Assembly: GCA_015183035.1 (NCBI GenBank)
Contig: JACZZP010000005.1
Coordinates: forward strand, 62,001 to 126,000
Direction of reading: 5' to 3'
Origin: Meloidogyne chitwoodi
Lineage: Eukaryota > Nematoda > Chromadorea > Rhabditida > Meloidogynidae
Length of the DNA: 64,000 nt
Shown here: piece by piece, positions 12,481-23,200 of the stretch
Numbering within the stretch: position 1 is the stretch's first letter
Layout: each line of letters begins with the position of its first letter
Notes under the pieces: model-generated
The model's database searches: none
The model's input: the letters and a program-made list of their open reading frames with translations, nothing else
Told to the model about the DNA's origin: nothing
Program-made: the position numbers and the translations under genes

Positions 12481-13462
12481 ACTTATATTACAGAGCTTGA
12501 AAAGCTGAATTGAATGAGCTATAAAGGAAAAAATTCTGTTAGGTGGAAGTCGAGAAAAATCCTCTAAATATTGAAAATTTATGGAGAGCGGCTTTTTTGA
12601 GCTTTTAAACTATTTTTAAGTTTTGGGCGAGACATACATCATTTGGAAGAGCTCGAGAAACTAATTCTAATAAGCAATGAATGAGCCAATTTCCTCCGAT
12701 AGAATTCGAGATGAAGGCTCATAAACATCAAAAAATTATGGGGAATTACAGTAAGTAGGTTATATTAAATTCTCGGTTGGCACTGAAACGACTGTTTTTA
12801 ATAAATAATTTTAAATGCCTTTCAGTGCAGTGATAAATTATAAAGTAATGTATATACTGTATTTTAGGAGCTTTTTTTCTAAATGTTAGATCCAGACGAG
12901 ACATATATCATTGGAAAGAGCTTGAAAAGCTGAGTCAAATTTCAAAAAATTAAAAAAAATTCTGACATTTAGAAATCGAAATAAAAGCCCACAACATTGA
13001 ACAATTTATATGGGAAATGAGAAAAATGACTTTTTTGAACTTTTTTTATAATAGTCAGATTTGTCTAATTTTGATATATTTTATAAAGTTCGATAATCAG
13101 AATCAAATATTAAAAAATTAGAAAAATCTGACTTTTAGAAGTCGAGATAGGTTACTGTATTTTTATCGTTTTTAATGAATTTTTGAGATTTTTTTCTAAA
13201 AGTCAGATTTGTCTGGATTTTACATATTATTTAGAGCTCGAAAAACTGATTAAAATATCAAAAAATTAGAAAATTCCGACTTTTAGAAGTCGAAATAAAA
13301 GCCCTTAAACATTAACAATTTTATGTGGGAAATGTCTAAAACTGACTTTTTCGAGCTTTTTTCTAAAAGTCAGATTAGTCTGATTTTGATATATTTTATA
13401 GAGTTATTTGATTTGATCAAATAAAAAAAAATTAGAAAGTTCTGACTTTTAGAAGTCGAGAT

Positions 13463-14328
13463 CAGTGGTTGGAAGCTCGTACCAAAATTCGTACTCGTAC
13501 TCGTCCTCGTACTCGTACTTTGGTACGAAGTACGAGTACGAGTACGAGCAAAAAAATAATGCTGGTACGAGGTACGAGTACGAGTACGAGGGAAAAAAAT
13601 GACTAAAATACGAGGTACGAGGCATAAGTACGAGCTCGTACTCTCGTACTTAAGGTTTAAATTTTCGCCAAATTTCTTTCTTTCTTTTCCATGTGGAAAT
13701 AAAATTTTCACTCCATTCCTCTTCCCCCAGTTTATTTTTACAAGCGAGAAAAGAAAAGGAATGTTTATATATATGTAATTTACTTATTTTTTCCAAGTAT
13801 GCATCTATGGTTTAGTGGTTAGTGCGTTAGTCTGTTTTAGTAAATTGGTTGAGGTTCGAATCCTTTAAGAAGGGAAAGGAATTTTGAGTTATTAATTGCT
13901 GCTAGAGTTAGTTCTGTTTTCAAATTTTTGAAACAATTAAATCAGAAATTTTCGTCTACGGCACTAAAAAAGTGCAATTTTTGGCATCAGATGTTTAAAA
14001 ATTTTAAAAATTTTTGCCTGCGGCGCTGAAAATGATGAATTTTTGGCAACTAAAGTGCAATAATTTTTCAAAATTTTCGCCTGCGGCGCTATAAAAAAAC
14101 TAAATTTATGAAAATTTACCAAAAACGCAAGAAAAAAATATAAGGAAAGTACGAGGTACGAGTACGAGGGCAAAAATAAGACTGGTACGAGGTACGAGTA
14201 CGAGTACGAGGAAAAAATATGGCTGTACGAGGTACGAGTACGAGTACGAGTACGAGTACGAGTACGAGGGAAAAAAATTGGATGGTACGAAGTACGAGTA
14301 CGAGCAAAATTGAAATTTCCAACCACTG
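13463..14328. mobile_element. Non-autonomous hAT-like element with exact 8-base TSD
   Basis: Terminal inverted repeats CAGTGGTTGGAA (13463-13474) and its exact complement (14317-14328) are flanked by an 8-base duplication GTCGAGAT (13455-13462 and 14329-14336). The 8-base duplication and 5'-CAGTG terminus fit the hAT superfamily. The 866-base element has no transposase. Both ends carry arrays of GTACGAG units (about 13475-13655 and 14145-14308). The centre holds about three 63-base monomers with GCCTGCGGCGCT (14016-14027, 14079-14090, and a degenerate one near 13954) and a tRNA-like segment (13799-13880). The insertion splits an older repeat unit. Confidence 0.88.
13799..13880 (+). repeat. 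tRNA-like segment inside the hAT-like element
   Basis: 'TATGGTTTAGTGGTTAGTGCG' resembles an A box with D-loop and 'GAGGTTCGAATCC' resembles a B box, about 50 bases apart. The arms do not fold into a full cloverleaf. It is either a tRNA relic captured by the element or a SINE inserted into it. Confidence 0.45.
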
Positions 14329-14826
14329 GTCGAGATAGGGTACTGTATTTTTGAGCTATTTTTACTCTTTTTTTGACTTTTTTTCTAAAGGTCAGATTTG
14401 TCTGGATTTTATATATTATTTAGAGCTCGAAAAATTGATTAAAATATCAAAAAATTAGAAAATTCCGACTTTTAGAAGTCGAAATAAAAGCCCTTAAACA
14501 TTAACAATTTTATGTGGGAAATGTCTAAAACTGACTAGGTATTTTGAACTTTTTTTCCTATTGAGAATTTTTGATGAGACATATATCGTTGGAAAGAGCT
14601 CGAAAAACTGGAATTAATAAACTTTAGATAAGAAAAATCTGTAAGCCAGAATTCGAGATAAGGTACTGTATTTTTGAGCTATTATTACTTTTTTTGACTT
14701 TTTTTTATTCTTTTTTTTCGGATTTTATATATTATTTAGAGCTCGAAAAACTGAATAAAATATCAAAAAATTAGAAAGTTCTGATTTTTAGAAGTCGAAA
14801 TAAAAGCCCTTAAAAATTTAAAAATT

Positions 14827-15078
14827 AGCGATTTATCGACGAGTTTTCTCCCAGCGACGAGTTTTCTCCCAGCGACGAGTTTTCTCCTAGCGACGAGTTT
14901 TCTCCCAGGACTGAGTTCAGGACTGAGTTTTCTCCCAGGACTGAGTTCAGGACTGAGTTTTCTCCTATGAGCCAGTTCATGAGTGAGTTTAGCCTCTTAC
15001 CGAGTTTAGCGCCCATGACCGAGTTTCGCGCCCATTCGCCATGACCGAGATTCGCGCCCATGATCGAGTTTTCTCCCA
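14827..15078. repeat. 18-base minisatellite 'GAGTTTTCTCCCAGCGAC' with diverged continuation
   Basis: About four tandem 18-base units (14835-14908) run into longer variants containing 'AGGACTGAGTTCAGGACTGA' and then into related 'GAGTTTCGCGCCCAT' units. The reverse strand is open because the period is a multiple of three and gives a 'GENSSL' peptide repeat. I treat that as a by-product of the array, since there is no signal, splice partner or known family. Confidence 0.75.
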
Positions 15079-15280
15079 TACCAAAAATAAACTTTAAAAA
15101 AACTTAAAATAAACTTAAAAATAAACTTGAAAAATTAAACTTAGAAATACAAAAATAAACTTGGAAAAAATAAACTTGAATAAATTTTGTCACAGTAAAA
15201 AAGCGATAAAATAAAAAACAAAACCGGATAATTATTTAACCACTTAAATACAAAGATCACATGTATCTAATAATTAATGC

Positions 15281-15358
15281 AGAAACCACCAATAAGGATC
15301 GAACCAATAACACATCCGGCAGAAGGAGGAACGCTTAACCATTACACCACAAGGAACT
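15281..15358 (-). repeat. Degenerate tRNA-like repeat
   Basis: The minus strand reads 'TGTGGTGTAATGGTTAAGCG' (A-box region) and, about 40 bases on, 'TTGGTTCGATCCTTATTGG' (B-box region). The acceptor halves do not pair. It lies just beyond the stop codon of the aspin-like gene. Probably a SINE or tRNA pseudogene. Confidence 0.5.
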
Positions 15359-15397
15359 TTTTAAAATAAACAATTTTTTCCTTTAAAAATAATATTT

Positions 15398-16453
15398 TTA
15401 AATAATAAGTGTGCAAAAGTCAGGTGATTTTGGTTCTATTGGTGAATTTGATTTAATATCATCATCTTCTTCTTTATTCGTATTATTTATTGATAAAGCT
15501 TCTCCTTGTTCATTATTACGTAATTGTGCTGTTAATAATTTCTCCATTTGCTTTAAAAATGTTTAAATTTTCAATAAATTTTAAACACAAAATACTTTTT
15601 TAAGTTTATTTGCAATAGCTTCTTGATACACATTAAATTCTTGTTTAAATTGTTGTAATTTTTCTAATTCTTGTTCATTTAATTTTCTAACAGATTTATC
15701 ACCGATATAAACATAATCGCCTTGAACTGTACATCCATCAAAAACATATTGTGTTGTGGCATTTTCAGAGCAAAAACTTGGCTTTTTTAGAGGAAAACGA
15801 GATTAAAATTAATTTTAAAAATTAAACATGGATTTTCCTTTAAGAGGAAACATTTAAGAGAAAGATTTTCCACGGCAGGCATCGAACCTGTGACCTCTCA
15901 AGTACCCGCTAGAGGTCTTCGTTCACACATAATCGGGGGCTCTACCGACTGAGCTACCGGGTCGACATTCTCTTTTCTTTTTTAATAGATCTTATACTCC
16001 AACCTAATTTGCTATCAGCGATCTTCTTAACAACAGTAAACGAAAAAACTTTAAAATTAAATACAAACTCGTTTAGGCGCTTCTGGCTGTTCTCTCTTTG
16101 TATCAACAGAAAATTGTTGTTGTTGTTGAACAAAAGCTTTAGCAGATTCTTTAAATAAAGCCAATTCTTTAATATATTTATCCATTTCTTCACTTTCAGC
16201 TTCAGAAAGATTTTTTGTAAAACGTCCATTAATAAAAAGTTTTCCTCCCTAATATTTTTGTTTATTTTATTAAATTTTGAAAATATTTTACCGAAACAAC
16301 ACATCCAAAATTTCCTCCTCCAAATGGACTAAATCCAGAAACAAAACGTTTAGCACGGTTATTTGCATTAACAAATGATTTATAATTAATTAACACAATT
16401 ATAATTAAAATATTAAATAATGGGAGGAAATAGTGTGAAAATAAGGAGGTCAT
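15398..16453 (-). CDS. Aspin-like secreted protein, pepsin-inhibitor-3 (MEROPS I33) repeats
   Basis: Predicted secreted protein of about 225 residues in four exons. Exon 1 (16453-16292) starts at an ATG followed by a hydrophobic signal ('FNILIIIVLINYKSFVNA'). Two copies of the I33 repeat are visible: 'FGCVVSGGKLFINGRFTKNL' across the exon 1-2 junction, and 'FDGCTVQGDYVYIGDKSVRK' in exon 3 (about 15780-15595). Each is followed by a charged helix. The C-terminus 'KSPDFCTLII' keeps the terminal cysteine seen in Ascaris PI-3. I33 proteins inhibit pepsin-like aspartic proteases; the target here is unknown. The large intron between exons 2 and 3 holds a tRNA-derived repeat (15868-15966). The last exon adds an acidic tail, so this may be a divergent family member without inhibitory activity. 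Confidence 0.75.
15868..15966 (-). repeat. tRNA-derived repeat in aspin-like intron
   Basis: On the minus strand: 'GTAGCTCAGTCGGTAGAGCC', 'GATTATGTGTGAACG', and 'CACAGGTTCGATGCCTG'. It has both pol III boxes but a roughly 30-base insertion between the anticodon region and the T-arm, so it cannot be a standard tRNA. Its 'GATTATGTGTGAA' core matches the unit at 11225. Confidence 0.6.
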
Positions 16454-17264
16454 TATATTAAAATTACTAAAAAATTTTAAAAATTTATAATCAGATAGCC
16501 TATGTATTATTTCTAAAAAAATTATTAATAAAAAAATATTTGGTAAAAGAAAAGACTCATCCTTTAAATTTTGCGGTGATATTTTTAATTCAACACATCT
16601 CCCCAATTGTTGAATTATAAAATAATAACAATAATGGATGAGAATAATAGGACAACTGACATTTACGAATCCTAAAAACAAACAAAAAAAAAGGTGTGAT
16701 TTCCAAACGTAAATTGAGGTTATCCTAAAAGATCAACTTAAAAAAATAATAATTTAAATGTTTTTTATGAGTTGATATTTTGGGAAAATTTTAGCGTACA
16801 AATTGGCGAGGATTACAAATATTTGGACTAGAAATAAAAGAAAAAAAATAGGACAACAAACAATTCAGGTTTTTCATTGTTTGTTGAAAATAATAATAAT
16901 TCAGCTGCTTTGTAATAAAATATTTTTTTTTGTTTTGAGAAAAATAAACAAATAAACAAGGTGACAAAATGAAAAAAAGACTAAGATATAGGCAAAATCT
17001 CACGTAAATTTTTAAGCAAAAGTGCATTTTATACTTAAAAAAAATTTTTAGGATCACACAAAATTGAATGAATACTTAAAATAATTTTTTAATTTCAATT
17101 TATCACAGCTTTATTACTAATTTTAAAAAATATGCAAAATAAGATAATTAAAAATTTTAATTAAACAGAGTTCCATAATATATATATATAGAAATTTAAA
17201 ATGATTATCAGAAAAAGAATGAAATAATCCTAAAAATTAACTTACTATTATTATTTTAAAATAA
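16454..17264. other. Intergenic, no gene supported
   Basis: AT-rich gap between the aspin-like ATG and the stop codon of the coiled-coil gene (both minus strand). An open frame near 16791-17057 (-) is hydrophobic but has no splice signals or recognisable domain. The part next to 16453 is presumably the aspin-like promoter. Confidence 0.4.
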
Positions 17265-20200
17265 TCAAAAGTCTCCCCAGTTGTCGAAAAGTGATTTCAC
17301 ATTTTTTTGTTCAATAGTTGAAACATTCTTTTGATTAAAACTGGTGCTGGGCTGTTATAATAAAATTTTTAATATACTAATTTATTATTTTCTTATTGAA
17401 AACTTCCCTTCAAAATAATTAGAGTTGCTTAAAATTAAGCTAAGCTTTATTAAAAAAATCAATTTTAAAAATAAAAAATACCTTTTTATCATTTTCTAAA
17501 GTCACATTGTCAGAGGATTTTTGGTCAGTATCATCATCATCATCATTCCATGCCCAATTATCCTCCTCTTGTTTCTCTATTTTTTGTTCAATTTCTACGT
17601 TCTCATTTTCCTCAATTTTATCGTCGTCTTTTTCTTCATCACGCCAACTCCAAATATTTTCTTCTTTTTTATCATCTTCAATTTGTTTTTCTTCATTAAA
17701 TTCCCAAATATTGTCAGCTTCAATTATCAAGTCTTGATTTAATTTTTCATTAGTTTCCTCCTTCTCATCCCAATTCCACAAATCTTCAACAGATTTTGCT
17801 TCTTTATTAACTCTCTTTTTCTCTTCATTTTCATCATTAACATTATTTAAAGGTAAAACAATTCCAAATTTCACAGAATGTTTCTCAAAAGTATTAATAA
17901 TAGAATTACTAATGTTGTTACAATCTTTATCATTTTTCAATTCAATTTCGATTTGTACAACTTTTTCTTCATTATTGCCAATATCTTCTGTACTGTTAAA
18001 GTTAGGACAAGTTGAAAACATTTGATCCAATTCATTTTGTAATTTTGCATTTGTCATAATTAATTCATTATTCTCTCGAACAAGTGCATCATTGTCCACA
18101 TTTTTAATTGTTAAATTTGCAGCTAAAATTGCTAATTTTGTTGTACAATCATGGAGATAATAATTACCTGTAAAATATATTAGTGACCAGAACATTTTTA
18201 GTTACCAAGTAATTCGAGTTTAGCAAAAAAAACCTTGTTTCTGGTTACTAATTATATTTTTATATGAGAACCCAATCCAAAAAATATAAACCGAAGAATG
18301 AAATTTAAAAACAAAAAAAAAACAAACAAACCACATTTATGCTTTCGCAATTGTTTTGAACATTCCACCAATTTCTTAAAAAACGAAGAATTGTTGTCCA
18401 AAACCAAATTATTTGCTACAATTTGTGCTTCTTTTAATTGCTGCAATTGATCACGTAATAAATGTACTTCTTTAAAATTTTTATCAGAAAAAAGAATTAA
18501 TAAATTTTGGAGTTTGGTATTTTTATTTACTTCAAGTTCAATTAAAACAGAAAGACTCTAAAATTCAAATTATTTTCCTGTTTGATAATATTTATTTAAT
18601 TTAACCTCATTTTTCTCTTTCATCATTTTCTCATTTGCTTCACAATATTCAATCTTATTCATCAGCACATCCAATTTTTTATTCTTTTCACTCAATTCAC
18701 TAATCAATTTATCATTCTCAGATCGTAGTTTTGTTACCAAATTGTCAACTTGTTCAAGATTAGATTTAAGTGAGTTTTGTTCAGCAAATCGCTTAAATTA
18801 AAAATAAAAATTTTTTTAATGGATTTCTAAAAATTACCCTTTTAATTTCTGCATTTAATGCCCATACTTCACCTTTCAATATTTCTACTGATATTTCTAA
18901 AGAAGTTTTTAATTCAAACAATTGTTGCACATTAATGTCCATATCACGTTCAAATTCTTGTCGATCCTGAATGCATTCCTTCAACAATTGATGGCTTTGT
19001 TGTTGTAATTTTTTTTGTTTTTCAAGTTCAACATCATTAAAAGTAGAAACAACAAAGTCGTCAGATACCTTCTAAACACACAATTTTTCCACATAATATT
19101 TTTTAAATAATACCACTAAATTTAGAAAATGAAAATAACTAACATTATCACCAACAGCAACATCAGAAAAGCAAATCCTTTTTTGTTCTTCATCTGTTTC
19201 AATTTGAATAGACTTCATTTCAGTATTATTATATTCACATTGTACTTGTGCATCAATTAAAGGCATTGCCACATTTACTGTTTGCATACATTGATTAGTC
19301 ATTTCAATAAATTCTGTCTGTGTCAGTTGTGTTTGTAGATCGACACATACTGGAGAATAAAACATTTTAAAATAATTCAAACTAATATGTTCATGTTGCG
19401 GAAAAATGAATGGATGGTTGATGGAATCGAACCATAATGGAAGAAGTCCAATCTAGAGGACAACCGACTAAACCACAATCCATCTGTTGATGTTACATTT
19501 TTATTCCATCATATACTTTCTTCTAGTATACGGACATACACAAACAATTTTATAAAATATAAACCTTGCTTATTGTCAACATCAGTCAAAACAATTTTTC
19601 GCTCGTTTTTAAGTACTTCCTCTAACGATTTCAATTCTGCAAAAAGTTTAATATTTTCAGTTTTGCTGTCAAATAATTCATCTTTAAAATGTAACAAGTT
19701 ATTACATTCTGCTAGTAATGTTTCCTTTTCTAATAATAATGTCGAATTTTGATTTACTAAAAAATCAAAAATTTTTAAGTAAAAATTCTTTTTTAAAGAA
19801 AAAAACAAACACAAATCTTCTGCATAAGCTTCTGCTGCTGCTAATTGTATTTTTAAATTTGTAATTTCATCTTCTAGTTGTAAAATATTTTTTTGAAAAT
19901 TATCAATTTGATTAATTTTATCTTGATTGTCTTCAAATTCCTCTTTTGAATTTTCAATAATACCTTCATTTATAAATTCATCCAAAGACTTTTCGTTAAT
20001 GGCAAAAACATTTGATTTAAATTTGGCAACAATTGAATTGAGTAAATTAACTAATTTTTCTAATTTATTTCTCTCTTCATTTAATTTTGTAGAAAGTACG
20101 CTAGATTTTGCCTAAAAATATTAATAAAATAAATTATTTTCAAAAATAAATCATACATTTAAATCTGTAATTTTGTTTTGGGATGCTGCATTTTCTCGTC

Positions 20201-23200
20201 TTAAACTACCAACAAGCTGCTCTATAGAATGAATATCATGTTTCAAAGATGTCTAAAAAATTTTCTTAATAAAAAGTAGTGCTCGGAAAAATCGACTTTT
20301 CCGGATTTCCGGACCGGATTTTGGTTTTGTAGTATAGCCGGACCGGATCCGGCCGGATCCGGTGGGTATAATCCGGTCCGGAATTAATCAGGAGATTTTG
20401 AAAATCCGGATCCGGGTGAATTTGTCCGGATTCCGGACCGGATTTTGGTTTTTTATTAATTTTTCAAAATAATGTAAAAATATTGGTAAAAAACTTAAAT
20501 TTTCAAAATAAGCAGCAATAAAATTTTATTTATAAGAGTAATTCAATTGTGGGAATGCTTTTTCAAAAAAAAATCAAATATTCAACAATTTTTGGTGTAG
20601 GATTGGACCTCCTATAATCAAATACATATCTTGCTACGCTAAAAATGTCTTCACTTTCAACATTTGTCGGAGTTGTCAAATATTTAGTCGATAGTTTGGC
20701 AAATCGTTGATTATTTTATGAACTTTTTTCCACAGGTCGAGTGGGCCAGATCGCCGCGGTTAAGCTCGTCGGGTTTCGGGACGGATAAATTTTAATACAT
20801 TTCGAGTAGTTTTAGCGCCGCAGGCAAAATTTTAAAAATTTTTTATGCTCCTGCTACCAAAAATTCACCTTTTTTTTATATCCATTTGCAAAAATTTCCC
20901 TCTTAAGCGCCGCAGGCGAAAAATTAAAAAATTTTAAACCTTTGTTGGTGAAAATTTCAATTTTTTTGCGTCGCAGGCGATTTATTTGAATTTTTTCAAA
21001 TAAACAAATTTGAAATATTTTTTGCTGAACCATATCTCTAATAAATTCAAGCATTGTTAATCGCAATTAAAATAAAATATAAATGCAATAATTTATGTTC
21101 TAAGAGAAAAAGTCAATTTACTATGTATTTTCTAAATATTTACGCCACAAAACTGCATTTTTAATTCTCTACCGTCCTCTCATTAATTTCTTAACATTAT
21201 GCCAAAAATTTGAATAATCCGGAATTCGATAAAAAAAACTTGCCGGATTCGGATTCCGGACCGGATTTTGGGAATAGAGCCGGGCCGGATCCGGCCGGAT
21301 CCGGTCGTCATAATCCGGTCCGGAATTAATCCGGAGATTTTGAAAAAACCTCGATTTTTGGGACCGGATCCGGATAAATCCGGCCGGATCCGGTCCGGCG
21401 CCGAGCACTAATAAAAAGTAAATTCATTTCAAACCTTTTCTTCTTCCAAAACACGATTTTCTGTTTCAAGTTCCAATATTTGACATTTTTTTGATTCCAA
21501 TTCATACAAAAGAGTAGCTATTTGTTCTTCCAATTCCTTAACTTTTTTGTTACCATTTTCAACCAAATTAATAGTTTCAGTGTATTTCTGCCACAACGAT
21601 TTTAGTTCCCACTCAATCTACCAAAATGATTTTTTATTAATAATTAAAAATAAAAAAGAAACGTTTAATTTTGTTTCCTCTTGTTGCTCAAATTTTAATT
21701 TGAGTGAATTACTCTCTTCTTTTCCAATTTCAATTTGTCCAACAAGTGTTTCATTAGATTGTTTAATAGATTCGAATGAATTATTTATTAGTTCAAAAGC
21801 ATTTTTGATTTTTTCAAATTTTAGAAAAAATATGATAGAAAGATCAATATTCTCCTAAAAAGAGTTTAAATATCTAAATGTTTAAAGATTGTTATACAAA
21901 ATCATCAGAATCATCTTCGGCGCAAAAAATATCATTATCAGTGTTTGAACCATTAAATTTTAATACAAAAACCGTCAATTCATTCAAACAATTTAAAATA
22001 TTTTTCTGTTGTAAAATAAGTCCTTGATTTTGTTGTTTTTGATCTGATATTTGAAGTAATAAAGTTTCACAATGTTCTGTCTTTTCCGAAAGTTGCTCAT
22101 AAAGTTGTTTTATTGAAATGTTATTTTGATCAAAATCGTCATTGGTCATTGTACTGACAGCACAAAGTTCTAAAAAATACGTGTATTTGAATTTTTTCAT
22201 CGATACTTTTTACATTTAAAAGTTACGTTTTAAATAAAATTAAACCTTGTTGAATAGGTTGAGCAAAATTACAAGAACTTCTTGATGACACTTGTTGTTG
22301 GTTGCTTTCATATTGACGTAAAGCTGATTTAAGTTCATCTCTTTCTTGCTCCAAACATCGAATTTTTACAGAAAATGCTTTAGCACGAAGCTTTTCTTCT
22401 GAAAAATTAATTTTTTATTAAAAAAATAAATTAAATTTGAACCATTATTTTTTCTACTAATTTCCTCCTTTTCAGCTTCTAATGCATTTATTTTTGCAGA
22501 AAAAGCCTTTGACTTAATATATTGACGATCCTCTTTTTTGCTAGCACCAATTGAATCGCGTAAAATACCTACATGAGCTTCATAAACAAGTAAATCCCCC
22601 TCTAGAACGCCAATAAATTCATCCTGTGCAAAAATTGCTTCTAAAATTTCTTCTTTAAACATAAAAAGTATAAAAAAGAAACCTTTCAATCTCTCAATTT
22701 CACTTGTAAGAATCGCTTTTTCATCAATAACTTGTCGAACTTGAGCACGCGTTTGATACAATTCAGCAATCGTTCCATCCATTTTCCTAACATTATCATC
22801 AAGCTTTTTCCTAAAAAGATCAGTAGTTTTAAGGCTTGAATCCATTTCCTCAACTAAATCAGAGCATTTTTGCCTATAAAAATATAGAAACATAAATGGA
22901 GTAAAAATAAAAGCCATTGTTTTTAAAAAATATACAGACTTTGCAGCTTCTAGTTGATCTTGCAGCTTTGAATTCTCACCCAAAACCCATTCCCTGCTTT
23001 CTTTTAATTGGTCAATTATAGCCTTTAATTCGGCAATCTAATAAAAAAAACTTTTTTGAAAATAATCAAATAAATAAAAAATGACCTCTTCTTCCTTATT
23101 TGTTCCCTTTTGACTAAGCATTCCTTCAAGCTCACGAATTTTGGCTTGGGCCACGGCTTTCACCTTTAGAACAGTCTGCGATTCTGGCTTATTAGAAATT

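Larger units (their letters stand above)
12480..14815. repeat. Diverged repeat block with recurring 'GAGCTCGAAAAACTG' units
   Basis: Units built round 'AGAGCTCGAAAAACTG', 'TTTTAGAAGTCGA' and 'AAAAGTCAGATTTGTCTG' recur at about 12490, 12650, 12915, 13090, 13230, 14420, 14600 and 14740. The stretch 13190-13345 is almost the same as 14385-14540, and the two lie on either side of the hAT-like insertion at 13463-14328. Related units recur 42 kb away at 55.8-56.5 kb. I see no coding potential. It looks like an old dispersed or tandem family. Confidence 0.7.

Noticed and set aside
13370..14326. Open frames with 'RTRTSY' and 'LVLVLV' peptides
   Set aside because: They are translations of the GTACGAG arrays inside the hAT-like element; the period keeps several frames open and there are no splice or start signals.
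14825..15079. 84-codon frame with 'GENSSL' repeats as a gene
   Set aside because: It coincides exactly with the 18-base minisatellite; I kept it only as a repeat.
17507..17742. Plus-strand Ser/Phe- and Ile-rich frames
   Set aside because: They are the antisense of the acidic tail exon of the coiled-coil gene, whose low codon diversity keeps the other strand open.
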